A stretch of DNA of 64,000 nt from JABWCK01 sp043822385. GTDB lineage: Archaea > Micrarchaeota > Micrarchaeia > Norongarragalinales > Norongarragalinaceae. How positions within the stretch are numbered: position 1 is the first letter of the stretch; every line of letters starts with the position of its first letter. Where the stretch lies: assembly GCA_043822385.1 (NCBI GenBank), contig JBDRBT010000015.1, forward strand, positions 1-64,000, written 5' to 3'. The notes under the pieces were generated by a model that did not search any database, had not been told where the DNA came from, and saw nothing but the letters and a program-made list of their open reading frames with translations. The position numbers were made by a program, and so were the translations under genes. Positions 8,440-15,429 of this stretch are shown here, one piece after another.

Positions 8440-8708
8440 ATGTCTTCTAGAATGTGTTTACCGTAACAAACTCGGTCAATGCTTTGAACACTAGCTCCAT
8501 CGCTTTCAATCTTCTTTTTTATTATGGAGTAATCTAATTGTTCTCCTTCAATAATTATTTTTACTTTTTCCACGCGTCGGTCTACGTCTTTTACTATGGT
8601 GTCCACGCCTTGAACGTTTTTTAGTTTACCGAGTTCGGCAGTCATGTCTATTAACGAAACGTCGTTTGGTTTCAGTACGTCTAAAACTAGTTTTTTTACT
8701 CCCGTCAT
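8436..8708 (-). CDS. DUF211 protein
   Basis: A 90-residue ferredoxin-like-fold protein: KKLVLDVLKPNDVSLIDMTA at the start, GVDTIVKDVDRRVEKVKIIIEG in the middle and GASVQSIDRVCYG at the end match archaeal DUF211. ATG at 8708 is chosen because GGTG lies upstream at a suitable distance; the in-frame codon four residues earlier has no such site. Four-base overlap with the downstream transporter gene. Function unknown; the pairing with a VIT-type transporter suggests a regulatory or metal-related role, which is inference. Confidence 0.85.
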   Translation of the reverse strand: MTGVKKLVLDVLKPNDVSLIDMTAELGKLKNVQGVDTIVKDVDRRVEKVKIIIEGEQLDYSIIKKKIESDGASVQSIDRVCYGKHILEDI

Positions 8709-8780
8709 TTTTTTTAACACCTTGAGAAGAAATTAAGCCAATTGTCTTTAAAACCGTTGTTGCAGTAATAATGATTTCTA

Positions 8781-9134
8781 ATGGAAATAAAACAAGCGAT
8801 TGTTTTGCGCACTGACTTGCAGATGGGTAAAGGAAAACTAGCTGCTCAAGCCGCTCACGCTTCTTTAAGCGCTTACCAGGAAGCTTTGTACGCTCGCCCT
8901 GAAATTGCTGTGAAGTGGCTTGAATCTGGAATGGCTAAAATAGTTTTGAAGGTTAATAGCCAGAGGGATTTAGCTGAATTACTTAAGAAAGCTAAAGCAC
9001 TGCGTTTGCCGTGTTCTTTGATTCATGATGCGGGAAGGACGCAAATTCGCGTGGGTTCGGTTACTGCTTTAGGTATTGGTCCGGCTGAAGAAAATAAGGT
9101 TAATGAAGTCACTGGAAAACTAAAGTTATTGTAA
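8781..9134 (+). CDS. pth2: Peptidyl-tRNA hydrolase, archaeal/eukaryotic type (Pth2)
   Basis: 117 residues, the usual size for Pth2, which releases peptides from peptidyl-tRNA that dropped off ribosomes. Diagnostic are IKQAIVLRTDLQMGKGKLAA with QAAHASLSAY (catalytic His region), KIVLKVNSQRDLAELLKKA, SLIHDAGRTQIRVGSVTALG and GIGPAEENKV near the end. It stands alone, divergent from DUF211/VIT and convergent with hjc, overlapping it by 9 bp. Confidence 0.95.
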   Translation: MEIKQAIVLRTDLQMGKGKLAAQAAHASLSAYQEALYARPEIAVKWLESGMAKIVLKVNSQRDLAELLKKAKALRLPCSLIHDAGRTQIRVGSVTALGIGPAEENKVNEVTGKLKLL

Positions 9135-9503
9135 AACGTCTTGCAGCGTTAAACCTGTGTCGTACTCGTTTTTGTTTAATGCATAGCCTTTCTCGTTTTC
9201 TTTTAGAAACGCTAGAGGAAAGAAGCGCCACTCGCGTCGTGGTTGGCGCCAAGCAATTAATACTTGCATGCCTGTAGTGCGTTCCCATTCCTTCATTATC
9301 AAGACTTTTTCTTTACGCAAGCTCAAAGAGTTTTTCCATGCTTTGCATTCAAAAGCAATTTTTTTAGTAGTGTGCAATGCAATCAAGTCAGGACTCACTC
9401 CATCGCAACCCGAGCCACTGGCGCGGACAACGAAAAAGCCTTTTTCTTCAAGAATTTTTTTTAGTGCTCGCTCGTTTAGGGTGCCTTTAGTTTTCCTGTT
9501 CAC
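9126..9503 (-). CDS. hjc: Holliday junction resolvase Hjc
   Basis: Archaeal structure-specific endonuclease that cuts four-way junctions. From the GTG at 9503 the protein begins VNRKTKGTLNERALKKILEE, then FFVVRASGSGCDGVSPDLIA, with the nuclease core ..PDLIA (Asp), IAFECKAWKNSL (E-x-K motif) all present. Length about 125 residues is right for Hjc. The reading frame remains open 117 nt further upstream, but that stretch (CCSPSGLTDATNITPECT) has no resemblance to Hjc and coincides with a structured spacer, so the shorter start is chosen. Confidence 0.88.
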   Translation of the reverse strand: MNRKTKGTLNERALKKILEEKGFFVVRASGSGCDGVSPDLIALHTTKKIAFECKAWKNSLSLRKEKVLIMKEWERTTGMQVLIAWRQPRREWRFFPLAFLKENEKGYALNKNEYDTGLTLQDVLQ

Positions 9504-9647
9504 AATAAGCCAACGCTTTCCTTTAATAAAAAACGCTTTAAGCGTGCATTCCGGTGTAATGTTTGTAGCGTCAGTTAGTCCGCTAGGGGAGCAACACTTG
9601 ACCTGACCGACGGAAGACACGTCATTTCTGCGGAAATGAGGTGACTA
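9504..9647. repeat. Structured spacer with left copy of the racemase-flanking repeat
   Basis: This spacer is more GC-rich than its surroundings. It contains a 7-bp inverted repeat AGTTAGT (9573-9579) / ACTAACT (9647-9653) enclosing a hairpin CATTTC-TGCG-GAAATG near 9623-9638. It also carries TGTAA (9555-9559), GTAGCGTCAG (9565-9574) and GTCCG (9578-9582), which recur with identical spacing on the other side of the racemase gene at 10462-10489. It may be a small RNA, a terminator structure or the edge of an inserted element. Confidence 0.5.
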
Positions 9648-10337
9648 CTAACTCGTCATCTTATCAACGGTAGCGTCGGCGAATATTTTCATTGTATCGT
9701 AAATGCGGATCTTTTTGTGTTGTGGAAGAATTAACTGAAGGTCGGTGCAAGCTAATATCACGTCTTCGACGCCTTGCTTGCCGAAGTCGTTTATAACAGA
9801 CATCAACTTTTCTCTGTCTGTGTTTGTTCCGCGCTTGAGAACTAGGTGGTTTATGAGCTTCCCTATCCTAGCTTGGTCTAGTCCGTTGGGAACCGCCACG
9901 CTTATTCCTTGTTTGTCAAGAACTTTTTTGTAAAGCCCGTGCTTGACTGTTGCTTCTGTTGCAAGTAAGCCAACGCGATGAATCTGGTTTGTATGCAAAA
10001 AGCGCGATGTTTCTTCAACGATGCTGAGCACGGGGATTCCAACCGATGCCCTAATCGCGTCAATGAAAACGTGCATTGAATTGCACGGCATTACGAGGAA
10101 ATCGGTGCCTGCGTGTTCAAGCTTTTTCGCTGCCTCAATCAAATAAGGCAAGTATTTTTCCTCTCCTTTGGCGTGCACTATAAAAGTTTCCTCTATGCGG
10201 TAATCTATCGGAACGTTCCAGATAAGAATGGGCGGACGAACTTTCTTGTTCTTCCTGTAGCATCCAAAAATTAGTTCTAGGTAAAACTCTGCGGTTGTCT
10301 CTGGGCCCAAGCCTCCAATTATGCCGACTGTTTTCAT
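9648..10337 (-). CDS. Aspartate/glutamate racemase family protein
   Basis: PLP-independent racemase fold of two similar halves. Residues 1-20 read MKTVGIIGGLGPETTAEFY, the classic start of aspartate racemases; the two catalytic cysteines sit in FLVMPCNSMH and VILACTDLQLIL. Length (about 229 residues) is normal. ATG at 10337 is preferred over an in-frame upstream codon. Codon usage is visibly different from neighbours (many CGC, ACG, GCG and AAC-type codons rather than GTT/GCT), and the gene sits between GC-rich structured spacers sharing a repeat, so recent acquisition is plausible. It would interconvert L- and D-aspartate or a related amino acid; substrate not determinable from sequence alone. 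Confidence 0.85.
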   Translation of the reverse strand: MKTVGIIGGLGPETTAEFYLELIFGCYRKNKKVRPPILIWNVPIDYRIEETFIVHAKGEEKYLPYLIEAAKKLEHAGTDFLVMPCNSMHVFIDAIRASVGIPVLSIVEETSRFLHTNQIHRVGLLATEATVKHGLYKKVLDKQGISVAVPNGLDQARIGKLINHLVLKRGTNTDREKLMSVINDFGKQGVEDVILACTDLQLILPQHKKIRIYDTMKIFADATVDKMTS

Positions 10338-10389
10338 GAAGCTAAATAAAACCCTCAAACTTTATAAAAGATGATTAAATTGTGCTGAT

Positions 10390-10570
10390 ATCCGCATCAA
10401 TCTATTTATTCGAGTTCGCGCCTCCAGAAGGAGGCTCGCAGTCAGAGCGGTTAGCGATAGCTGTAAGTAAAGTAGCGTCAGACCGTCCGACTAATTGAGG
10501 GGGCAGGGTTGGCTAGTGTAGGGGCACAGTCCCTATGGTGGTTGAGGTCTTCGTTTTTTGTCGTTGTAGT
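10390..10570. ncRNA. GC-rich structured spacer, possible ncRNA; right copy of the racemase-flanking repeat
   Basis: Between the racemase and the CBS gene about 180 bp have no convincing ORF. Visible structures are GCCTCC-AGAA-GGAGGC (about 10420-10435) and TAGGG-GCACAGT-CCCTA (about 10518-10534). TGTAA, GTAGCGTCAG and GTCCG (10462-10489) repeat those left of the racemase with the same spacing. A TTTATAAA element at about 10362-10369 could serve the racemase or start a plus-strand RNA. I could not match it to RNase P RNA, SRP RNA or a canonical C/D or H/ACA guide. Confidence 0.35.
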
Positions 10571-10604
10571 GCTTATTTATATTGCGGGATCCAACTTTTT
10601 ATTA

Positions 10605-11018
10605 ATGCAGACAGGGATTAAAGTAGGAGACGTAATGAAGACGTTCTTAATAACGATTAGCGCAGAAAAAAGCATTTACGACGCTGCTTGCTTGATGAAA
10701 GAAAAAAAAGTGGGCAGCGTTTTAATCGAAAAAAACGGCGTAATAACTGCAATAGCAACTCAAGGAGACTTGGTGAACAAGGCTCTAGCAGTAAAGCAGT
10801 TGGATTTAACAATTGAAAAAATTGCGAGCAAGCCGTTAGTAATGATTAGTCCTGAAGCGGACTTGAGTGAAGCCGCAGGATTAATGGGTAAAAAAAAGAT
10901 TAAGCGCTTATTGGTTGGTAAGGAACGTAAAGTCGTGGGAATAATTTCTTCAACGGATATTATTCGAGTTTCTCCTTCTTTGTATGACCTGATTCTAAGC
11001 AAGCACGACTTACAGTAA
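10605..11018 (+). CDS. Tandem CBS-domain protein
   Basis: 138 residues consisting of a CBS pair (Bateman module) that normally binds adenosyl ligands such as AMP, ATP or SAM. CBS1 starts KVGDVMKTFLITISAEKSIY with VGSVLIEKNG and ATQGDLVNKAL; CBS2 has SKPLVMISPEADLSEAAGLM and VVGIISSTDIIR. No effector domain is attached. The ATG at 10605 is chosen over a longer frame because the upstream extension is a hydrophobic artefact overlapping a structured spacer and a TATA-like GCTTATTTAT lies about 25-35 bp upstream, implying a leaderless mRNA. Confidence 0.85.
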   Translation: MQTGIKVGDVMKTFLITISAEKSIYDAACLMKEKKVGSVLIEKNGVITAIATQGDLVNKALAVKQLDLTIEKIASKPLVMISPEADLSEAAGLMGKKKIKRLLVGKERKVVGIISSTDIIRVSPSLYDLILSKHDLQ

Positions 11019-11110
11019 AACGACTGTGTGGTTAGTGTTAATCCGCTGGTGGATGACCCTTCTGATTTCAAATGAGGTTGGGAGCAACAACTAGCGAGTT
11101 ACACCCATAA

Positions 11111-11509
11111 ATGAAAGTGGTTATAGTGAAACCTTTCGAGAAAAAACAATTATTGGATAAAGTCTTGAAACGACTTTCAGGCAAAACTGTTTTAGTGGAA
11201 GGCAAGCGCGACGCGCAAGCAATAACTGCTTTGTGTGAGGACGCGGTAGTTGTCTTGGCTTTAGGTAAAGCTGACGTGGTATTGAAGAAAATACCTGGAA
11301 AAAACGCGGTTTTGTTGTTTGATTTTGACAAAGAAGGTTTGCGCAAGAAATCGTTTTTCAAAGTTTTTTTGGAGGAAAACGGTTTCCGTGTTGATACTGT
11401 AACTGCTTTGCGGTTAAGAAGCGCTTTAGGTTTCTTGTTCGTGGAAGACGCGTTCAGGAAGTACGAAGAGTTGCTTGAAGAATTGAATGAGGTAGATAGA
11501 AATGGCTAA
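11111..11509 (+). CDS. Small stand-alone Toprim-domain protein
   Basis: 132 residues. The core KTVLVEGKRDAQAITAL supplies the Toprim glutamate and LLFDFDKEGLRKKS the D-x-D motif, as in small archaeal Toprim proteins, RNase M5-like maturases and primases. The rest is a compact alpha/beta domain with a charged C-terminal helix. The stop overlaps the start of dnaG by 8 bp, so it is translationally coupled to another Toprim protein. A nucleic-acid cleaving, religating or primase-accessory role is inferred; no partner domain is visible. The 92 bp before it hold no clear gene. Confidence 0.72.
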   Translation: MKVVIVKPFEKKQLLDKVLKRLSGKTVLVEGKRDAQAITALCEDAVVVLALGKADVVLKKIPGKNAVLLFDFDKEGLRKKSFFKVFLEENGFRVDTVTALRLRSALGFLFVEDAFRKYEELLEELNEVDRNG

Positions 11510-12779
11510 AACGTACATTGATACTGTAAAATACTTAATTAAAGCAAATTTTGAGATAGATGGATTAGTTGAAAAACCAGATATTGTCGGCGCAGTATTC
11601 GGTCAAACTGAAGGCTTGTTGGGTGACGAGTTGGATTTGCGCGAACTGCAAAAAAACGGCAGAATTGGTCGCATTGAGGTTGATTCCCAGAATCGAAGCG
11701 GCAAGACGGTGGGAACTATTCTAGTTCCATCTAGTTTAGACATGGTTGAAACTAGTATTCTAGCAGCTGGGCTTGAAGTAGTGGATAGAGTGGGTCCTTG
11801 CGAAGCTAGAATTCAAGTTACTAGAATTGAAGATTCACGAAACTTAAAGAGAAGACAAGTGCTGATTAGAGCTAAAAACTTGTTGAAGACTATGATTGTT
11901 GAGGAATTACCCGAAAGCAAGGAATTAAGCGAGTTGGTTCGTGATGAACTAAAGACTTCAGATGTAATAGCGTACGGTGAAGACAAGTTAACTGCGGGTT
12001 CGGGTGTAGATTCGAACGACTCAATTATTGTTGTTGAAGGCAGGGCTGATGTTTTGAATTTGTTGAAAAACAATTTCACTAACGTTATTGCTGTTGGCGG
12101 CGCAAAAATTAGTCCAACCATAATCAAGATCTGCAGGCAGAAGGAAACCACGGTTTTCTTGGATGGAGATAGGGGCGGCGACATTATTTTGAAGGAATTA
12201 CTGGATGCTACGGATATTGATTTCATTGCGCGTGCTCCCTCTGGCTTGGAAGTTGAAGAATTAGGCAGAAAAGAATTGATTAAAGCTTTACGCAGGAAGG
12301 TTCCAGTAGAGCAAGCGGACGCATTACAAAACGGAAATAAGGAAAGGCGCGATAGGTTTGATAGGCCGAATAAGTTCCAAAGGCCAGCGTTTTCGCGGCC
12401 TTCTTTCCAGCGAAGCGAGTCATTCCAACCAAAACCTGAAGTATTACCTAGGCAAGACGCGCCTGCTTTTGAAGTAACGCAAGAAGTAGATGAAGAAAAA
12501 GCAGGTCCTTTGAAGGCTTCTTTGAAGGAATTAGAGGGTTCTTTGAAGGCTAGGTTGTTGAATGAGGATGGTTCAATAAAAGTTGAAGTGCCTATTCGTG
12601 AAATAATGCGTTCGTTAAGTGAGCAAGAAAACATTTACGCGGTTGTTTTGGACGGCATTGTTACGCAGCGATTAGTTGATTTAGCTAGCCAGAAGAACGC
12701 TAAGTTCGTTGTGGGAATTAGGAGCGGTAATGTTTCACGCAAGCCCCCTGAATTGTCAGTAATCTTGCTTGAGAGCTAA
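11502..12779 (+). CDS. dnaG: Archaeal DnaG primase-like protein
   Basis: 425 residues. The N-terminal 160 residues contain the archaeal DnaG-specific KTYIDTVKYLIKANFEIDGL and GLLGDELDLRELQKNGRIGR. The Toprim domain follows: IIVVEGRADVLNLLKNN (Glu) and TVFLDGDRGGDIILKEL (D-x-D). A disordered Arg/Phe/Pro linker (residues about 275-330) and a C-terminal alpha/beta region ending VVGIRSGNVSRKPPELSVIL complete the usual architecture. Archaeal DnaG works in RNA primer synthesis and is also associated with the exosome; both are known roles of the family. It overlaps the upstream Toprim gene by 8 bp. Confidence 0.92.
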   Translation: MAKTYIDTVKYLIKANFEIDGLVEKPDIVGAVFGQTEGLLGDELDLRELQKNGRIGRIEVDSQNRSGKTVGTILVPSSLDMVETSILAAGLEVVDRVGPCEARIQVTRIEDSRNLKRRQVLIRAKNLLKTMIVEELPESKELSELVRDELKTSDVIAYGEDKLTAGSGVDSNDSIIVVEGRADVLNLLKNNFTNVIAVGGAKISPTIIKICRQKETTVFLDGDRGGDIILKELLDATDIDFIARAPSGLEVEELGRKELIKALRRKVPVEQADALQNGNKERRDRFDRPNKFQRPAFSRPSFQRSESFQPKPEVLPRQDAPAFEVTQEVDEEKAGPLKASLKELEGSLKARLLNEDGSIKVEVPIREIMRSLSEQENIYAVVLDGIVTQRLVDLASQKNAKFVVGIRSGNVSRKPPELSVILLES

Positions 12780-12827
12780 ATTCCTTCTTCCTCTTTCTTT
12801 TTATTTCCCCTTTTCTTTATTGTTTTC

Positions 12828-13151
12828 GTGAAAACTTTTATTCAATCTATTTCAAAACAAAAACACGTTGTACACGCTACTTTTACTCGAGAAGGCGTGC
12901 CGGCTGTTCACTTGAAGAAAATTCCTTTTTACCGCTTAAAGAGAGTTTGTGATAATCAGGGTTTGGTTGTTTACAGCATTGACGACCGGCGTCACCACCA
13001 CCTTTACATTAGGAATTCTGACGGCGAATTAATTGCTACTTTAATTAATAATGACTTGATTTTGTTGCCTAAAAACTTGAGGAACAAGCAAGAAGCATTC
13101 GAGTTAATTAACACTCTTGTTAATTACCGTGAAGGAAAGAAAACTCGTTGA
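12828..13151 (+). CDS. Hypothetical protein, 107 aa
   Basis: Not recognised. GTG start. The sequence is soluble and basic: MKTFIQSISKQKHVVHATFT, then LKKIPFYRLKRVCDNQGLVV, a histidine cluster (DDRRHHHLYIR) in the middle and a Leu/Asn-rich segment ATLINNDLILLPKNLRNK before a short helical tail. The pattern looks like a small beta-sandwich with a terminal helix. It lies between dnaG and the LonB-like gene on the same strand with 40-50 bp gaps; codon usage resembles the neighbours. Confidence 0.6.
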   Translation: MKTFIQSISKQKHVVHATFTREGVPAVHLKKIPFYRLKRVCDNQGLVVYSIDDRRHHHLYIRNSDGELIATLINNDLILLPKNLRNKQEAFELINTLVNYREGKKTR

Positions 13152-13193
13152 ATAAACGCAAAACAATTAATACTTTGCAACCTAGTTTAGTTA

Positions 13194-14624
13194 ATGGCCT
13201 TCTTAACTAAAGACTGGACTACTCGCGATGTAGTTATTCCAAACAATCCGTTAGAGCAAGTAATAGGCCAGGCTGAAGCGGTTACTATAGCTAAACTAGC
13301 TTCTTCCCAGAGAAGGCACTTGTTGTTAGTTGGTCCTCCTGGAATAGGAAAGTCAATGCTTGCTCAAGCAGTTGCTTTTAGTTTACCCACGCCTACTCAA
13401 GAAATTTCTGTTTTGCATAATCCTGAGAATCCAGAGCGTCCTTTTATTGAAGTGCGTACTAAAGAGCAAGCTGAAAAAGAAAGCAAGTTGTTTGACAAGA
13501 TTCAAGGTCCGGTTTGCAGTCCAAAGGAGGTTCCTGCTTTTGTTGCTGAAAAACTTGGTTTTCGTTGTCCTTCGTGCGCAAAACTAAGTCGTTCTACTTT
13601 ACGGGGTTGCCCTTATTGTGGTACGAATAAGAGGAAATCCAGAGAGTACACTCGAATTTTAGGCGAGTATTCCGATGATAAAATAATTAAGTCAGTGCAA
13701 ACTACGCGTTTGCTTGATGACGGCCGGGAAGAAATAATGGTTTACGAGGTAGTTGGAGAAAAAATTCGTGTTTTAGACCAAAAAGCTCTTGAAACAATAG
13801 AGAAATTTAAGCGGCAGAAACCTCGTAAAATACTTGTTCCTTTTGATCGAAATACTTTCATTATTGCTACTGGCGCTTCTGAAACAGAATTATTAGGTGA
13901 TGTAAGGCACGATCCTTACGGCGGGCACCAGGGGCTTGGTACTCTGCCTTATTCTCGAACTGTAGCTGGTTCTGTTCACGATGCTCACGAGGGCGTGTTG
14001 TTTATTGACGAGTTGTCTTCCTTGCAGTATGTTCAAAGGTACTTGTTTACTGCAATGCAAGAAAAAAAATATCCTATTGTAGGCAGGAATCCTCAGAGTG
14101 CTGGTTCTAGTGTTCGAGTTGAAGGCGTGCCTTGCGATTTTGTTTTGATTGCCGCGTCTAATATTAATGATTTGCACCAGATTTTGCCGCCTTTGCGTTC
14201 TAGAATTATTGGCAATGGTTATGAAGTGTTGTTAGACACTTTCATGCCTGATTCAAAGGAAAACTGTAACAAGCTCGTACAGTTTATTGCTCAGGAAGTA
14301 ATTAAGGATGGAAAAATTCCTCATTGCGCTTCTAGTGCTGTAGAAGAAATTATTGAGCAAGCTAGAGTGAAAGCAAAGAAGTTTGACGGGGAAGAAAACG
14401 CTTTGACGCTTCGCTTGCGTGAGTTAAGTGGCGTGCTTCGCTTGGCTGGTGACTTGGCTGTTTTGGAAGAATCTAAATTAATTACTGGCGATTTAGTTAG
14501 GGACTCATTAAAGCGTGGGCGAGCTATTGAAGAACAACTGCAAGAAAAATACGGGTCTCTTTGGAAAGCTGGCTTGAGTGAAGTAAACAAGGAAGAAAGA
14601 AGAGAACAAAAAGAAGTAAGTTAA
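13194..14624 (+). CDS. LonB-like AAA+ ATPase with zinc ribbon, lacking the Lon protease domain
   Basis: 476 residues. The first 75 residues match archaeal LonB (NPLEQVIGQAEAVTIAKLA; Walker A LLVGPPGIGKSMLAQA; then SVLHNPENPERPFIEV). An inserted region carries a four-cysteine zinc ribbon FRCPSCAKLSRSTLRGCPYC (residues 123-143) where LonB normally has its membrane insertion. The LonB core resumes with ATGASETELLGDVRHDPYGG, Walker B GVLFIDELSSL and sensor FVLIAASNIND. The lid (TLRLRELSGVLRLAGDLA) is followed directly by a charged tail, so the serine-lysine protease domain is absent. It may remodel proteins without degrading them, or partner with a separate peptidase; both are inference. Confidence 0.8.
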   Translation: MAFLTKDWTTRDVVIPNNPLEQVIGQAEAVTIAKLASSQRRHLLLVGPPGIGKSMLAQAVAFSLPTPTQEISVLHNPENPERPFIEVRTKEQAEKESKLFDKIQGPVCSPKEVPAFVAEKLGFRCPSCAKLSRSTLRGCPYCGTNKRKSREYTRILGEYSDDKIIKSVQTTRLLDDGREEIMVYEVVGEKIRVLDQKALETIEKFKRQKPRKILVPFDRNTFIIATGASETELLGDVRHDPYGGHQGLGTLPYSRTVAGSVHDAHEGVLFIDELSSLQYVQRYLFTAMQEKKYPIVGRNPQSAGSSVRVEGVPCDFVLIAASNINDLHQILPPLRSRIIGNGYEVLLDTFMPDSKENCNKLVQFIAQEVIKDGKIPHCASSAVEEIIEQARVKAKKFDGEENALTLRLRELSGVLRLAGDLAVLEESKLITGDLVRDSLKRGRAIEEQLQEKYGSLWKAGLSEVNKEERREQKEVS

Positions 14625-14626
14625 AT

Positions 14627-15046
14627 TTACCTCTTCTTTTTAGTGTGTGCTAGTACTTTTTTAATCAAGTTTTGGTGGTGTGTGCTTACTTTTTGTTCGT
14701 ATTCTTCTATTGGAACTATTACTCTACCGCTCTGGTAAATAACGAATGCAACGAATGCTATTCCTAACCAGAACAAGAAGGTTGCTACTGGCCCTAACAT
14801 TACGCCTAGGAAATCTTCATTAGTGAATGTTGAACTCACGAAGTCTGAATTAATGCTCCAACCAAACAATTGCCCTACTAATTGAGGGTTAAGCATTGCT
14901 GCGCGAGCTTTTTCTACTGTAACGAAAATATTGTAAGCGCTTTCAGCTACTTTCAATACTGCTCCTAGCGTAAAGAATGCGCCTACTAGCTTGAGTAAGT
15001 GCAAGTTTTTTCCGCCTATTCTGAGCCAAAAAATTCTGTGAACCAT
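14627..15046 (-). CDS. Membrane protein, unknown function
   Basis: 139 residues with two clear membrane segments: LKLVGAFFTLGAVLKVAESA (start) and PVATFLFWLGIAFVAFVIYQ (residues about 85-107), with a roughly 45-residue loop between them and a basic cytoplasmic tail ending AHTKKKR. ATG at 15046 follows GGTGAGG at ideal spacing. It is convergent with the LonB-like gene, 2 bp apart. Family not recognised. Confidence 0.65.
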   Translation of the reverse strand: MVHRIFWLRIGGKNLHLLKLVGAFFTLGAVLKVAESAYNIFVTVEKARAAMLNPQLVGQLFGWSINSDFVSSTFTNEDFLGVMLGPVATFLFWLGIAFVAFVIYQSGRVIVPIEEYEQKVSTHHQNLIKKVLAHTKKKR

Positions 15047-15151
15047 TAACCTCACCTTTAATTCATTACCGGAAACACCTATATAAAAGCTAATTTCTTC
15101 TTTACCGGTAAGTTAAAAATGTTTTGAACGCAAGATATTCTTTATCTTAAT

Positions 15152-15257
15152 GGGCTTGTAGTCGAGTGACTTTTTTTTAGTTTTACTAATGAAGAGCTCG
15201 AAGCAAGACGTTCCCTTGACGTGGGAAAGACCTGGAGTTCGATTCTCCACAGGCCCA
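15152..15257 (+). tRNA. tRNA-Val(GAC) with a D-loop intron
   Basis: Acceptor stem GGGCTTG (15152-15158) pairs with CAGGCCC (15250-15256), A73 at 15257. T-arm is TGGAG-TTCGATT-CTCCA. Anticodon stem TTCCC (15211-15215)/GGGAA (15223-15227) closes the loop TTGACGT, giving GAC. The gene is 106 nt, about 31 too long, and all the excess lies between D-stem strands GTC (15161-15163) and GAC (15207-15209). Removing about 15169-15199 joins GTG to GAAGC and restores the invariant GG of the D-loop. Pairing CTTT (15170-15173) with GAAG (15200-15203) and a T-rich/A-rich inner helix gives a bulge-helix-bulge-like fold. Exact splice sites are inferred. Confidence 0.8.
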
Positions 15258-15303
15258 TTAAAGAAGTTTAATAATTCTTTTTGTAGAATTATTTTTTTGT
15301 TTC

Positions 15304-15377
15304 GTCACAGTAGCTCAGTCTGGGAGAGCGATCGGCTGAAGACCGATCGGCCGGGAGTTCAAATCTCCCCTGTGACA
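15304..15377 (+). tRNA. tRNA-Phe(GAA)
   Basis: 74 nt with acceptor GTCACAG/CTGTGAC, D-arm GCTC..GAGC, anticodon arm ATCGG-CTGAAGA-CCGAT (anticodon GAA) and T-arm GGGAG-TTCAAAT-CTCCC; A73 at 15377 and no encoded CCA. No intron. Located 46 bp after tRNA-Val and probably in the same transcript. Confidence 0.95.
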
Positions 15378-15429
15378 TTCTTTTTGATTTACGGCACTTC
15401 TTTATTTACTGCCTCATTATTTTTTAGTA

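Noticed and set aside
9504..9620. N-terminal extension of Hjc
   Set aside because: No similarity to Hjc; lies in a structured GC-rich spacer.
10509..10604. Hydrophobic N-terminal extension of the CBS protein
   Set aside because: Overlaps the structured spacer and its TATA-like element; the downstream ATG gives a normal CBS pair.
11041..11095. Possible C/D box guide RNA (GATGACC, CTGA, ATGAGG between weakly paired ends)
   Set aside because: Boxes deviate from the consensus and the final D box is missing; not enough to call.
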